Below are positions 1 through 6,867 of a DNA stretch of 8,690 nucleotides, one piece after another. The DNA is from Acidobacteriota bacterium (GTDB lineage: Bacteria > Acidobacteriota > Vicinamibacteria > Vicinamibacterales > 2-12-FULL-66-21): positions 1 through 8,690 of the forward strand of contig JABFWM010000052.1 of NCBI GenBank assembly GCA_013362195.1. Reading direction: 5' to 3'. How positions within the stretch are numbered: position 1 is the stretch's first letter; the number at the start of each line of letters is the position of its first letter. Both the position numbers and the translations under genes were made by a program. Under the pieces are notes generated by a model. That model saw only the letters and a program-made list of their open reading frames with translations. It ran no database searches and had not been told where the DNA came from.

Positions 1-441
1 AACGGCACGGTCACCTTCCATGCCGTCGCGCGCGACGCGGAAGGACGCGAGACGGTCATCGGCTCGCGCACCGTGACGCTGAACAATGCGACGGCGAACC
101 TGCCGTTCGGCACGATCGACGTGCCGGGGTCGGGCGCGACCGCGTCGGGGGTCCTGACGATCAGCGGATGGGCGGCCGCGCCGCGGCCGTCGAGGATCAC
201 CCGTGTGCAGGTCGTCTACGACGGGCAGATCATCGGCACCGCGCTCTACGGCCTCGCGCGACCGGATGTTGCATCGGCGCTTGGCGGCGCGTCCGGGCCC
301 GTCGATGCGGCGGCGTCAGGGTTCCGGTTCAGGATCGACACCGCGGATTTTGCGAAGGGCCTGCACACGATTGCCGTCGTCGCCTTTGATAGCGGGGGCC
401 AGGTGGCCGGCATCGGCAGCCGGTTCTTCGTCGTGAACTGA
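1..441 (+). CDS. C-terminal end of a secreted protein with tandem Ig-like tail (5' end outside window)
   Basis: The frame is open from base 1 to the TGA at 439-441, giving 146 residues, so the gene begins before the window. A GTG at 73 is internal and not a real start. Residues 1-34 match the end of the first Ig-like module of the two downstream proteins (compare AVARDAEGRETVIGSR here with AFARDVDGRTALLGSR in the 636-3236 product). Residues 35-146 are a complete second module, opening with PFGTIDVP and closing with GIGSRFFVVN just before the stop. No catalytic part is visible, so the function of the whole protein cannot be told. By analogy with its neighbours it is probably exported, with an unrelated domain in front of the tail. 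The next gene lies 194 bp downstream on the same strand and has its own promoter-like sequence, so co-transcription is not required. Confidence 0.85.
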   Translation, partial: NGTVTFHAVARDAEGRETVIGSRTVTLNNATANLPFGTIDVPGSGATASGVLTISGWAAAPRPSRITRVQVVYDGQIIGTALYGLARPDVASALGGASGPVDAAASGFRFRIDTADFAKGLHTIAVVAFDSGGQVAGIGSRFFVVN

Positions 442-596
442 TCCACCCGGATGCGCACGGCTGGACACGGACAACGATCGACGTGTCGTGGCTCGCGCGC
501 TTCGAACGACCACGGATCCGCGCCTCAGCCCGGCGGTCTGAAGACCGGCCCTGCGTGGGAATGATTCGAACCGGTTGCTGCTGCTGACACCCCCGG

Positions 597-623
597 TCGA
601 CGGCGGCAACCGCGCGCTACAAT
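597..623 (+). promoter_or_regulatory. Putative promoter, -10 TACAAT, just upstream of ATG 636
   Basis: TACAAT at 618-623 matches the sigma-70 -10 consensus at five of six bases, in an otherwise very GC-rich stretch. The best -35 candidate is TCGACG at 597-602, only four of six matches and with a short 15-bp spacer, so the -35 is weak. Transcription would start near base 630, about six bases before the ATG. That leaves no room for a Shine-Dalgarno sequence, and none is seen. A very similar core (GCGCGACAATA) lies in the promoter of the next gene, which supports reading this as a real -10. Confidence 0.5.
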
Positions 624-635
624 AAACCCATCTTC

Positions 636-3236
636 ATGCGACAGCTCATCCGACCTGGGGCCGCGACGCTCGCGGTCGCGGCGCTAGTCCTGCTCTCCGC
701 GCCGGTGCCGCGCGCGCAGGGCGTGGCGCCGATCGATCGACGCATCACCTACATCCTGCCGCAGTGGCCCGACTTCCTGACCGTCTCCGACGACACCGTG
801 GCGCAGCAGGTGCAGCAGCTCCGCGCGCGCATCGGCGAAGGACCGCGCGTGCGGGTCGGCTTCACGACCTACGTCAACATCGTCATGACCGCGGCCGATC
901 CCGCCGACGCGGCAGCGGTGCGCGGCGCACTGGCGGGAACGTTCGCGCAGGTCGATCTCGCGATCGCGCGCGCGGAAGCGAACGGGATTCCACTCTGTCT
1001 CTCGTTCCTGACCGCGATCCGCAGCGGCCTGGATCCCGCGCAGGCCGCCGCGCAGGCGGAAGACCGCCGCAACATGCAATGGCATGCGGACGGCTCGCTC
1101 GCCGCCGGATGGACGACGTTCTCGCGCTACGCCCGCAAGCAGGACCGGCTGCAGCAGGCGTTCATTCGAGAGCTGGGGCGGGGGCTCGCGGCGCGGATGC
1201 TCGCGCATCCCGACACGCTCGTGGCCGCCAGCGGCGACGGCGAGATCGAGATGTCGTTCGAGAAGTCGTTTCAGTTCGGCGGCGCGGCGACACCGGCGGA
1301 CACGATCATCGCCGACTACTCGCCGTTCGCGATTGCGGAGTTCCGCGACTGGCTGCGATCCGCGGGGGAATACGCGCCGGGCGGCGCGTTCGCGGCGGAA
1401 GCCTATGCCGCCAGCGGCCGGTACGCCGGCGACGCGGCACCGAACGTCGACTCGAACGGCGACGGGCACACGTTGAACGGCGACTTCGGGACGGCCTTCG
1501 AGACGTGGAGCCTGGAGCACTACGACTGGTCGCTGAGCGACGCGATCTCGCCGGATCCGCACGCGATTCCCGCATCGGCGTACGCCGCGGCCGGCTGGAG
1601 TCCGGTGCCGGCGCAGATTCCCGCCGGCTTCGACGCGCCCCGCGTTCGCGCGCGCGGCAACCCGTGGTACGACGTCTGGGATCTGTTCCGTCAGTCCCTG
1701 GTCTGGCGGCACAACCGCGACTTCGCGAAATGGATCACCACGTCGGCGGACCCGGCGTCCGGCGCCACCGTTCCGGCCGACCGCTGGTTCACCGATCAGA
1801 TTCCCGCCGATTACCTGTTCGGGTTCACGCCCTCCAATCCCGATCTGCGTCTCGACACCTCCGCGAGTCCGTACTGGACCGCCGACGTCGCGCCGTACGG
1901 ATCGCTCGGCATCACCTCGTTCAACGCCAACCAGAACGGCACGATGTTCCGCACGCTGGCCGGCGTCGGCCCGGAGATCGCGAAGCGGGGCGTGCGCTGG
2001 GGCATCTTCGAATGGAACCCGTCGCTGCCGGTGAACGGCGACGTCAGCGCCTACCGCGACGAGATGCCGCTCGTCGAGCGCTACCGGCCGTCGCTGCTGG
2101 TTCCGTTCGCATGGATGCGCGCGGACTTTCCAGTCGAGAACACGGGATTCGAGGTCGCGCTGCGCGAGCTCGTCGCGCGGATCCGCGTGATCCCGCTCTC
2201 GTTGAGCCGTTCCCCTGTATTCGCCGCCACGACCGCCGACGGCACGCGGCGCACCCCGGCACAGACGGTGAACGTGTCGGGCGCGCCCGGCGAATCGCCG
2301 GCCTGGACGATCGCCTCCGCGTCGCCGTTCCTCGACGTCGCGCTGACGCCGGACGGACACGGCTTCACCGTCGCGCCGAAGGCGCAGGGCTATGCTCCAG
2401 GTCCGCTGTCCGGAACCATCGTCCTGACGTCCAGCGATGCGGGCTACGCGCCGACAACGCTGAACGTCGACGTGCAGGTGAAGAGCGCGGGCGCAACCGC
2501 GGCACCGGTCGGATCGTTCGACACGCCGATCGAGAACGCGGCGGTGAGCGGGGAAGTGCCGGTGACCGGATGGGCCGTCGATGACTTCGGCATTGCCGGC
2601 GTCGACATCTATCGATCGCCGGCTCCTGGCGAGCCGACCGATGCGAACGGGCTCGTGTTCCTCGGCACCGCGACGCTCGTTGCCGGCGCGCGGCCCGACG
2701 TCCAGAAAACGTTCGCCACCAGTCCGCTCGCCGACAAGGCGGGCTGGGGATACATGCTGCTCTCGAACTTCCTCCCGAACGGCGGCAACGGGCTGTTCAC
2801 GTTGTGGGCCTTCGCCCGCGACGTCGACGGGCGTACGGCGCTGCTCGGCAGCCGTCGCATCGCCGGACAGAACAGCGCGGCGACGCGGCCCTTCGGCACG
2901 ATCGACACGCCGGCGCAGGGCGCGACGGTCTCCGGCACGATCGTGAATTTCGGGTGGGCCCTGACGCCGCAGCCGAACATCATTCCCACCGACGGCTCGA
3001 CTATCACCGTTTTCGTCGACGACGTGCCGCTCGGCCATCCGGCCTACAACAACTTCCGATCGGATATCGCCGGCCTCTTCCCGGGCTACCAGAACAGCGG
3101 CGGCGCGGTCGGGGTCTTCGTGCTCGACACGACGCGGCTCGCCAACGGCGTGCACACGATCGCGTGGGGCGTCGTGGACAGCGCCGGGAACGCGCAGGGC
3201 GTGGGCAGCCGGTTTTTCACCGTGGACAACCGGTAA
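636..3236 (+). CDS. Exported multidomain protein: probable glycosidase-like (beta/alpha)-barrel, BACON-like domain, two Ig-like modules
   Basis: 866 residues. The start at ATG 636 gives a classic signal peptide: basic MRQLIR, a hydrophobic stretch at residues 9-22, and a likely cut near PRAQ (27-28). Residues about 35-520 alternate beta-like and helical segments as in a barrel enzyme of the GH42-like type. Candidate acids are E203/E205 in SGDGEIEMS and E459 in WGIFEWNPS, the usual strand-4 and strand-7 style pair, though no family is firmly recognised. DSNGDG at 272-277, with D283 at loop position 12, looks like an EF-hand or dockerin-type calcium loop inserted in the barrel. A BACON-like beta-sandwich follows (about 520-622) and resembles the second such domain of the downstream protease. 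Ig-like module A starts at GSFDTP (626) and module B at PFGTIDTP (752), ending GVGSRFFTVDNR at the C-terminus. The likely role is an extracellular, carbohydrate-acting or carbohydrate-binding protein. The gene and export are secure; the hydrolase assignment is an inference from pattern only. Confidence 0.8.
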   Translation: MRQLIRPGAATLAVAALVLLSAPVPRAQGVAPIDRRITYILPQWPDFLTVSDDTVAQQVQQLRARIGEGPRVRVGFTTYVNIVMTAADPADAAAVRGALAGTFAQVDLAIARAEANGIPLCLSFLTAIRSGLDPAQAAAQAEDRRNMQWHADGSLAAGWTTFSRYARKQDRLQQAFIRELGRGLAARMLAHPDTLVAASGDGEIEMSFEKSFQFGGAATPADTIIADYSPFAIAEFRDWLRSAGEYAPGGAFAAEAYAASGRYAGDAAPNVDSNGDGHTLNGDFGTAFETWSLEHYDWSLSDAISPDPHAIPASAYAAAGWSPVPAQIPAGFDAPRVRARGNPWYDVWDLFRQSLVWRHNRDFAKWITTSADPASGATVPADRWFTDQIPADYLFGFTPSNPDLRLDTSASPYWTADVAPYGSLGITSFNANQNGTMFRTLAGVGPEIAKRGVRWGIFEWNPSLPVNGDVSAYRDEMPLVERYRPSLLVPFAWMRADFPVENTGFEVALRELVARIRVIPLSLSRSPVFAATTADGTRRTPAQTVNVSGAPGESPAWTIASASPFLDVALTPDGHGFTVAPKAQGYAPGPLSGTIVLTSSDAGYAPTTLNVDVQVKSAGATAAPVGSFDTPIENAAVSGEVPVTGWAVDDFGIAGVDIYRSPAPGEPTDANGLVFLGTATLVAGARPDVQKTFATSPLADKAGWGYMLLSNFLPNGGNGLFTLWAFARDVDGRTALLGSRRIAGQNSAATRPFGTIDTPAQGATVSGTIVNFGWALTPQPNIIPTDGSTITVFVDDVPLGHPAYNNFRSDIAGLFPGYQNSGGAVGVFVLDTTRLANGVHTIAWGVVDSAGNAQGVGSRFFTVDNR
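2505..3236 (+). repeat. Coding repeat: two-module Ig-like tail, complete copy 1
   Basis: Module A (PVGSFDTP, then VTGWAVDD, GARPDV, AGWGYMLLSNFLPN) and module B (PFGTIDTPAQGA, FGWAL, NGVHTIAWGV, GSRFF) start 128 residues apart. The copy at 5040-5780 has the same motifs in the same order, and a partial copy lies at 1-441. Short stretches are also identical in DNA, for example around 3144-3161 against 5688-5705 (AACGGCGTGCACACGATC). Confidence 0.8.
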
Positions 3237-3258
3237 CTGTTTACGTGACTCTCGTGGC

Positions 3259-3320
3259 GTAGCTGCGCTTCAGGTGGCCGCGTCCGCTCGAGGTGGCAGC
3301 TTCCGCTTCAGGCGGAAGTC
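3259..3320 (+). repeat. Degenerate REP-like repeats, three cores at a 19-bp period
   Basis: Three related 13-base cores lie 19 bp apart: CGCTTCAGGTGGC (3266-3278), CGCTCGAGGTGGC (3285-3297) and CGCTTCAGGCGGA (3304-3316). The last sits in a near-palindrome, GCAGCTTCCGCTTCAGGCGG then AAG (3296-3318), which is the intergenic palindrome of 6684-6854 lacking one C. The first begins GTAGCTGCGCTTCAGG, another worn copy. The block lies between the stop at 3236 and the -35 box at 3330. It could be decayed repeat DNA, a weak transcription stop, or an operator. Confidence 0.6.
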
Positions 3321-3329
3321 CCGATTTGC

Positions 3330-3359
3330 TTGACGGATCCGCGCGGGGAGCGCGACAAT
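3330..3359 (+). promoter_or_regulatory. Sigma-70-type promoter TTGACG-N18-GACAAT
   Basis: TTGACG at 3330-3335 matches the -35 consensus at five of six bases. GACAAT at 3354-3359 matches the -10 at four of six, with an 18-bp spacer. Transcription would begin near 3366 and leave a leader of about 42 bases before ATG 3408. This is the best promoter in the window. Confidence 0.65.
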
Positions 3360-3395
3360 AGGGGCCTCCCTGACAACTCTCTCCTGAGCCCCGAC

Positions 3396-3401
3396 AAGGG
3401 A
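3396..3401 (+). promoter_or_regulatory. Shine-Dalgarno AAGGGA deciding the start at 3408
   Basis: AAGGGA ends six bases before ATG 3408, a normal spacing. The reading frame continues upstream to a TTG at 3330, but that codon is part of the -35 box and would lie outside the transcript. ATG 3417, three codons further in, is a less likely alternative. Confidence 0.7.
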
Positions 3402-3407
3402 TTTCAG

Positions 3408-6400
3408 ATGCGTTTGATGCGTGTACTCCGCCTGGCGGCGCCGTCTGCGTGTGTGGCTGCGCTCGTGCTCGTTTCGTGGCCGCACGGCGTCGCCCCGATC
3501 GCCGCCGCGGCGCGGCGCGTCACGACCCCGATCTGCCGGATCTATCTCGATCCGCACGACAAGTTCACCAGCGTCGGCGCGCCGGTCACGCGGAGCCGCT
3601 TCGGGCTGACGACGTCGATGATCCTGTCGACGATTACGGTGAACTACGATGCCGGCTTCAATGCCAACCCGCAGGCGAAGACGGCGTTCCAGGCCGCGGT
3701 CGACATCTGGCAGCAGCAGGTGCAGAGCAGCGTGCCGATTGTCATCGACGCGTCGTTTACGAATTTCGGCAGGTCTGACCTGCTCGGACAGGCGGGGTCT
3801 TCGCTCGTCGACGGGTTCGCCAATCAACCGCGCGTCAGCACGTTCTATCCGTTTCCGCTGGCCAACAGTCTCTCGGGCCAGGACCTTGGCGGGCATTTCC
3901 CGGATCCTGCCGCCAGCCATATCGACGCGCAATTCAATAGCGCTGCAAGCTGGTATTTCGGAACCGACGGCGCAACGCCCGGTGGGTCCGTCGACTTCGA
4001 GTCAGTCGTGTTGCACGAGCTCGGACACGGGCTTGGCTTCTTCGGCTCCGGAAGCGTCAGCGGCGGCGTAGGAACCATCGGATCGCAGGGGCTGCCATTC
4101 ATCTACGACGCGTTCGTGCAGGACAACGCGGGCACGAGCATTCTGAATTATCCGAACAGCTCCACTCAGCTTGCGAGCGCGCTTCAGAGCAACGCGCTGT
4201 TCTGGTTTGGTAGCAACGGCGTCGCTGCTGCCGGAGCCGGCGGCCGTCCGAAGCTGTACGCGCCAGCCACGTTCGACCCGGGCTCGTCCTATTCGCATCT
4301 CGACGATGCCACGTATCCCGCAGGCACCATCAATTCGCTGATGACGCATGCCATCGGCATGGCCGAGTCGATCCACACGCCCGGTCCGATCATGCTCGGC
4401 ATGTTCAGGGACATGGGGTGGACGACCGCCGCCGGAGCGGGGGCGTGCATCTATACGCTGAGTCCGTCGACGCTCACGGTCCCCGCGGCCGGCGCCGCGA
4501 GCAGCATTCAATTGACCGCGCCGGCCGGCTGCGCGTGGACGGCCACGAGCGGCGCCAGTTTCATCACGGTCAGCGGTGCGACGAGCGGCAGCGGGACGGC
4601 AAACATCACCCTCAACGTGCAGGCGAATGCGTCGGCGTCGTTCAGGAGCGGCACGGTCACGATCGGCGGGCAGACGCTGACGGTGAATCAGAACGGCACC
4701 GGACCGGCGTTCGCGATCGATCGCACGTCGCTCGTCTTTGGCGCCACCAACAACTTCGTGACCCTGCCGAGCAAGACCTCGGCGCAGACCGTACGTCTGA
4801 CGCAGGGCGCCGGCACCGGCACGGTGACGTGGACCGCGGCATCGAATCGGCCCTGGTTGACCGTCACGCCGGCGAACGGCACCGGCTCCGGCGTCCTGAC
4901 GATCGACGTCCAGTTCGTGCAGGGCCTGGCGTCGACGCAGACAGGCACGGTGACGGTGGGGCTGACCGGCGCAGGCAACGCGAACACGTTCACGATCACC
5001 GTCACGCTGAACGTCGTCAACGGCACGGTATCGGCGGCTCCGTTCGGATCGTTCGATTCGCCGCTCAACGGCACGGCCGGCGTCACCGGCTCGATTGCCG
5101 TCACCGGCTGGGCGCTCGACGACGTGGAGGTCTCGCGCGTTCGCATCTTCCGCGATGCGGTCGCGGGCGAGCCGGCCGGGTTCGTGTTCGTCGGCGATGC
5201 CACGCTCGTCGACGGCGCGCGCAGCGATGTCGTCGCGACCTATCCGGCCTTCCCGCGCAACACGCGCGCGGGCTGGGGCTATCTGCTGCTCACGAACTTC
5301 CTGCCGAACGCGGGGAACGGCGCGTTCCGGTTCACGGCATTCGTGGACGATGTCGAAGGCCACACCACGATGCTCACGGGTCCGACGATCAGCTGCAGCA
5401 ACGCGTCGTCGATCGCGCCGTTCGGGGCGATCGATACGCCGGCGCAGGGTGCGATGGTGAGCGGCACCATCAACAACTTCGGGTGGACGCTGATCCGCAA
5501 CCTCGCGCCGGCGGCGCGCGCGGACGTCCCGGGCGGCGCCACCGTCAACGTCGTCATCGACGGCGCCGTCCGCGGCACGCCATCCGGGTGGACGTCGCGC
5601 AGCGATATCGCGAGCCTGTTTCCCACCGGCTACGCGAATACGGCCTCCTCGGTGGCGGTCCTGCCGATCGACACCACGACGCTCTCGAACGGCGTGCACA
5701 CGATCGCCTGGGGTGTCGTCGCCACCAACGGCCAGGCCGCGGGCGTGGGCAGCCGCTTCTTCACGGTGTCGAACAGCGGCGTCGTGCTCGACGCGGCGCC
5801 GGCCGGGACCTCGCCCGTGGTCAGCACGCCGAGGATCCTGGAGCTGCCGCGCGCGGCGGCGCTGCGCATCGGCGGCGCGGCGTCGCTCGAGGACGAGGTC
5901 GCCGCGGCAGCCGTCGACATGAGGCCCGTGACTGGGCGCCGGGGCTTCGTGCTGGATGCGCCGTATCGCACGTATCGCATGCTCGGCGGCGTGACGACGG
6001 TGCAGTCTGAGGAGCTCGATCGCATCGAGCTGCAGCTCGGATGCACCGCGGCGTCCTCCTGCGCCGGCTACCTGCGCACGCCCGGCGGCATTTCGCCGCT
6101 GCCGATTGGATCGCATCTCGACGCCGCGTCCGGCGTGTTCACCTGGCAGCCGGGCGTCGGCTTTCTCGGCGGCTACGACTTCACGTTCGTCCGCTGGCGC
6201 GGCGGCCGCGCCGCCTCGCGCCAGGACGTGCGGATCGTCCTCAACCCGAAGAGGACGGGCCGCGTCGGCCCGCAGATCGTGATTGATCTCCCTTCACCGG
6301 CCGACGTCGGGCGTCAACCCGGCGGCGCGGTCGTCAGGCCCGGCGCACCCATCCTCGTCGCGGGCTGGGCCGCCGATCTCGATTCCGACATCGACAGCGG

Positions 6401-6662
6401 CGTCGACACCGTGCACGTGTGGGCGTATCCGGTCGTCGATAGCGGCACGCGCCACGGCGATCCGATCTGGATTGGCGTGGCCGCCTACGGCGGCTCGCGC
6501 CCGGACGTCGCCGCGGTGTACGGCGAGCGCTTCAAGAAGAGCAGCTACGGGATCTACGTCAACGGTCTCCCGCCCGGTACCTACGATCTCGCGGTGTTCG
6601 CGTATTCGACGGTGACCGGCGGCTTCGCGCCCGCGAGCACCGTGCGCGTCACGATTCAGTGA
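3408..6662 (+). CDS. Exported zinc metalloprotease (HEXXHXXGF) with BACON-like and Ig-like domains
   Basis: 1084 residues from ATG 3408, chosen from the promoter, the Shine-Dalgarno and the signal peptide (basic MRLMRVLR, hydrophobic about 9-24, AAA near 32-35). The zincin catalytic domain spans about 74-338. It opens with beta strand VNYDAGF and helix AFQAAVDIWQQQ, then has the zinc site HELGHGLGF with H203, E204 and H207. The tenth residue after H203 is Gly, so the metzincin third His is absent at its usual place. H297 in SYSHLDD, followed by M312 in NSLMT as a Met-turn candidate, fits the leishmanolysin-like arrangement (HEXXHXXGF with a distant third His). FRDMGW ends the domain. BACON-like domains follow at about 347-432 (C347 and C375 may pair) and 434-540. 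The shared Ig-like modules start at 545 and 671, the second ending GVGSRFFTV. A putative-Ig domain (about 870-945, LDAASGVFTWQPG) and a last Ig-like domain (about 984-1084, VAGWAADLDSDIDSG) complete it. Extracellular proteolysis is likely; the substrate is unknown. Confidence 0.87.
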   Translation: MRLMRVLRLAAPSACVAALVLVSWPHGVAPIAAAARRVTTPICRIYLDPHDKFTSVGAPVTRSRFGLTTSMILSTITVNYDAGFNANPQAKTAFQAAVDIWQQQVQSSVPIVIDASFTNFGRSDLLGQAGSSLVDGFANQPRVSTFYPFPLANSLSGQDLGGHFPDPAASHIDAQFNSAASWYFGTDGATPGGSVDFESVVLHELGHGLGFFGSGSVSGGVGTIGSQGLPFIYDAFVQDNAGTSILNYPNSSTQLASALQSNALFWFGSNGVAAAGAGGRPKLYAPATFDPGSSYSHLDDATYPAGTINSLMTHAIGMAESIHTPGPIMLGMFRDMGWTTAAGAGACIYTLSPSTLTVPAAGAASSIQLTAPAGCAWTATSGASFITVSGATSGSGTANITLNVQANASASFRSGTVTIGGQTLTVNQNGTGPAFAIDRTSLVFGATNNFVTLPSKTSAQTVRLTQGAGTGTVTWTAASNRPWLTVTPANGTGSGVLTIDVQFVQGLASTQTGTVTVGLTGAGNANTFTITVTLNVVNGTVSAAPFGSFDSPLNGTAGVTGSIAVTGWALDDVEVSRVRIFRDAVAGEPAGFVFVGDATLVDGARSDVVATYPAFPRNTRAGWGYLLLTNFLPNAGNGAFRFTAFVDDVEGHTTMLTGPTISCSNASSIAPFGAIDTPAQGAMVSGTINNFGWTLIRNLAPAARADVPGGATVNVVIDGAVRGTPSGWTSRSDIASLFPTGYANTASSVAVLPIDTTTLSNGVHTIAWGVVATNGQAAGVGSRFFTVSNSGVVLDAAPAGTSPVVSTPRILELPRAAALRIGGAASLEDEVAAAAVDMRPVTGRRGFVLDAPYRTYRMLGGVTTVQSEELDRIELQLGCTAASSCAGYLRTPGGISPLPIGSHLDAASGVFTWQPGVGFLGGYDFTFVRWRGGRAASRQDVRIVLNPKRTGRVGPQIVIDLPSPADVGRQPGGAVVRPGAPILVAGWAADLDSDIDSGVDTVHVWAYPVVDSGTRHGDPIWIGVAAYGGSRPDVAAVYGERFKKSSYGIYVNGLPPGTYDLAVFAYSTVTGGFAPASTVRVTIQ
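5040..5780 (+). repeat. Coding repeat: two-module Ig-like tail, complete copy 2, internal in the protease
   Basis: Module A (PFGSFDSP, VTGWALDD, GARSDV, AGWGYLLLTNFLPN) and module B (PFGAIDTPAQGA, FGWTL, NGVHTIAWGV, GSRFF) start 126 residues apart. Unlike the other copies, this one is followed by about 290 more residues before the stop, so the module pair need not be C-terminal to be tolerated. Confidence 0.8.
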
Positions 6663-6667
6663 GCTTC

Positions 6668-6734
6668 GATCTCTTTGGACCTTGTAGCTTCCGCCTTCAG
6701 GCGGAAGCCCTGCGATCGCGGCGTTCCTTCCGCC
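6668..6734 (+). repeat. REP-like repeat, forward copy 1 of a 120-bp direct repeat
   Basis: It contains a perfect palindrome with 10-base arms, GCTTCCGCCT (6687-6696) and AGGCGGAAGC (6699-6708), around a two-base centre. After it comes a conserved CCTGCGATCGCGGCG. From 6684 to 6734 it equals 6804-6854 except for one base (G 6720, A 6840). The 16 bases upstream (6668-6683) are similar but differ at five positions. It starts six bases after the protease stop codon and could form a stem-loop at the mRNA end, but no T-run follows. Confidence 0.85.
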
Positions 6735-6743
6735 GCAGCGTCT

Positions 6744-6767
6744 CTTCCGCGTAAAGGCGAAAGCTAC
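6744..6767 (-). repeat. REP-like palindrome, inverted degenerate copy
   Basis: The 24 bases match the reverse complement of the 6684-6707 element at 21 positions (differences at the 8th, 10th and 17th). It lies between the two forward copies, so the order is forward, inverted, forward, as in composite REP clusters. ACGGAGAT occurs at 6766-6773 and again at 6783-6790. Confidence 0.7.
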
Positions 6768-6787
6768 GGAGATTTCCTTGCGACGGA

Positions 6788-6854
6788 GATCTCACTCGAC
6801 CCAGTAGCTTCCGCCTTCAGGCGGAAGCCCTGCGATCGCAGCGTTCCTTCCGCC
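6788..6854 (+). repeat. REP-like repeat, forward copy 2 of a 120-bp direct repeat
   Basis: This is the second copy, exactly 120 bases after the first, with palindrome arms at 6807-6816 and 6819-6828. Right after it, TTCCGC/GCGGAGGAA (about 6847-6865) forms another imperfect inverted repeat. The reverse strand of the palindrome reads GFRLKAEA, a peptide I recall at the ends of annotated Acidobacteriota-like proteins, which suggests a widespread repeat family. Confidence 0.85.
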
Positions 6855-6867
6855 TACGCGGAGGAAA

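Noticed and set aside
73..441. Small separate gene starting at GTG 73
   Set aside because: The frame is open and homologous to the Ig-like tail from base 1, so 73 is internal.
380..441. C-terminal sorting signal (LPXTG, PEP-CTERM) at the tail end
   Set aside because: No LPXTG or PEP motif and no terminal hydrophobic helix; the end is the last strand of an Ig-like domain.
534..547. Hairpin CGGTCT-GA-AGACCG as terminator of the first gene
   Set aside because: Short stem, 92 bp past the stop, no following T-run; not convincing.
764..2584. 606-codon plus-strand frame overlapping the barrel protein
   Set aside because: Very Arg-rich, no motif, wholly inside the supported gene; shadow frame.
684..3155. 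Long open frame of 823 codons on the minus strand, antisense to the barrel protein
   Set aside because: Arg-rich low-complexity translation with no motif; a usual shadow in high-GC DNA, while the plus-strand frame has a signal peptide and recognisable domains.
4002..6116. Long minus-strand open frame of 704 codons inside the protease gene
   Set aside because: Arg/Asp/Ala-rich shadow with no domain; the plus strand encodes recognisable BACON-like and Ig-like domains here.
6668..6854. CRISPR array
   Set aside because: Only two direct units, at a 120-bp period, with an inverted copy between and no cas genes; fits REP-like repeats.
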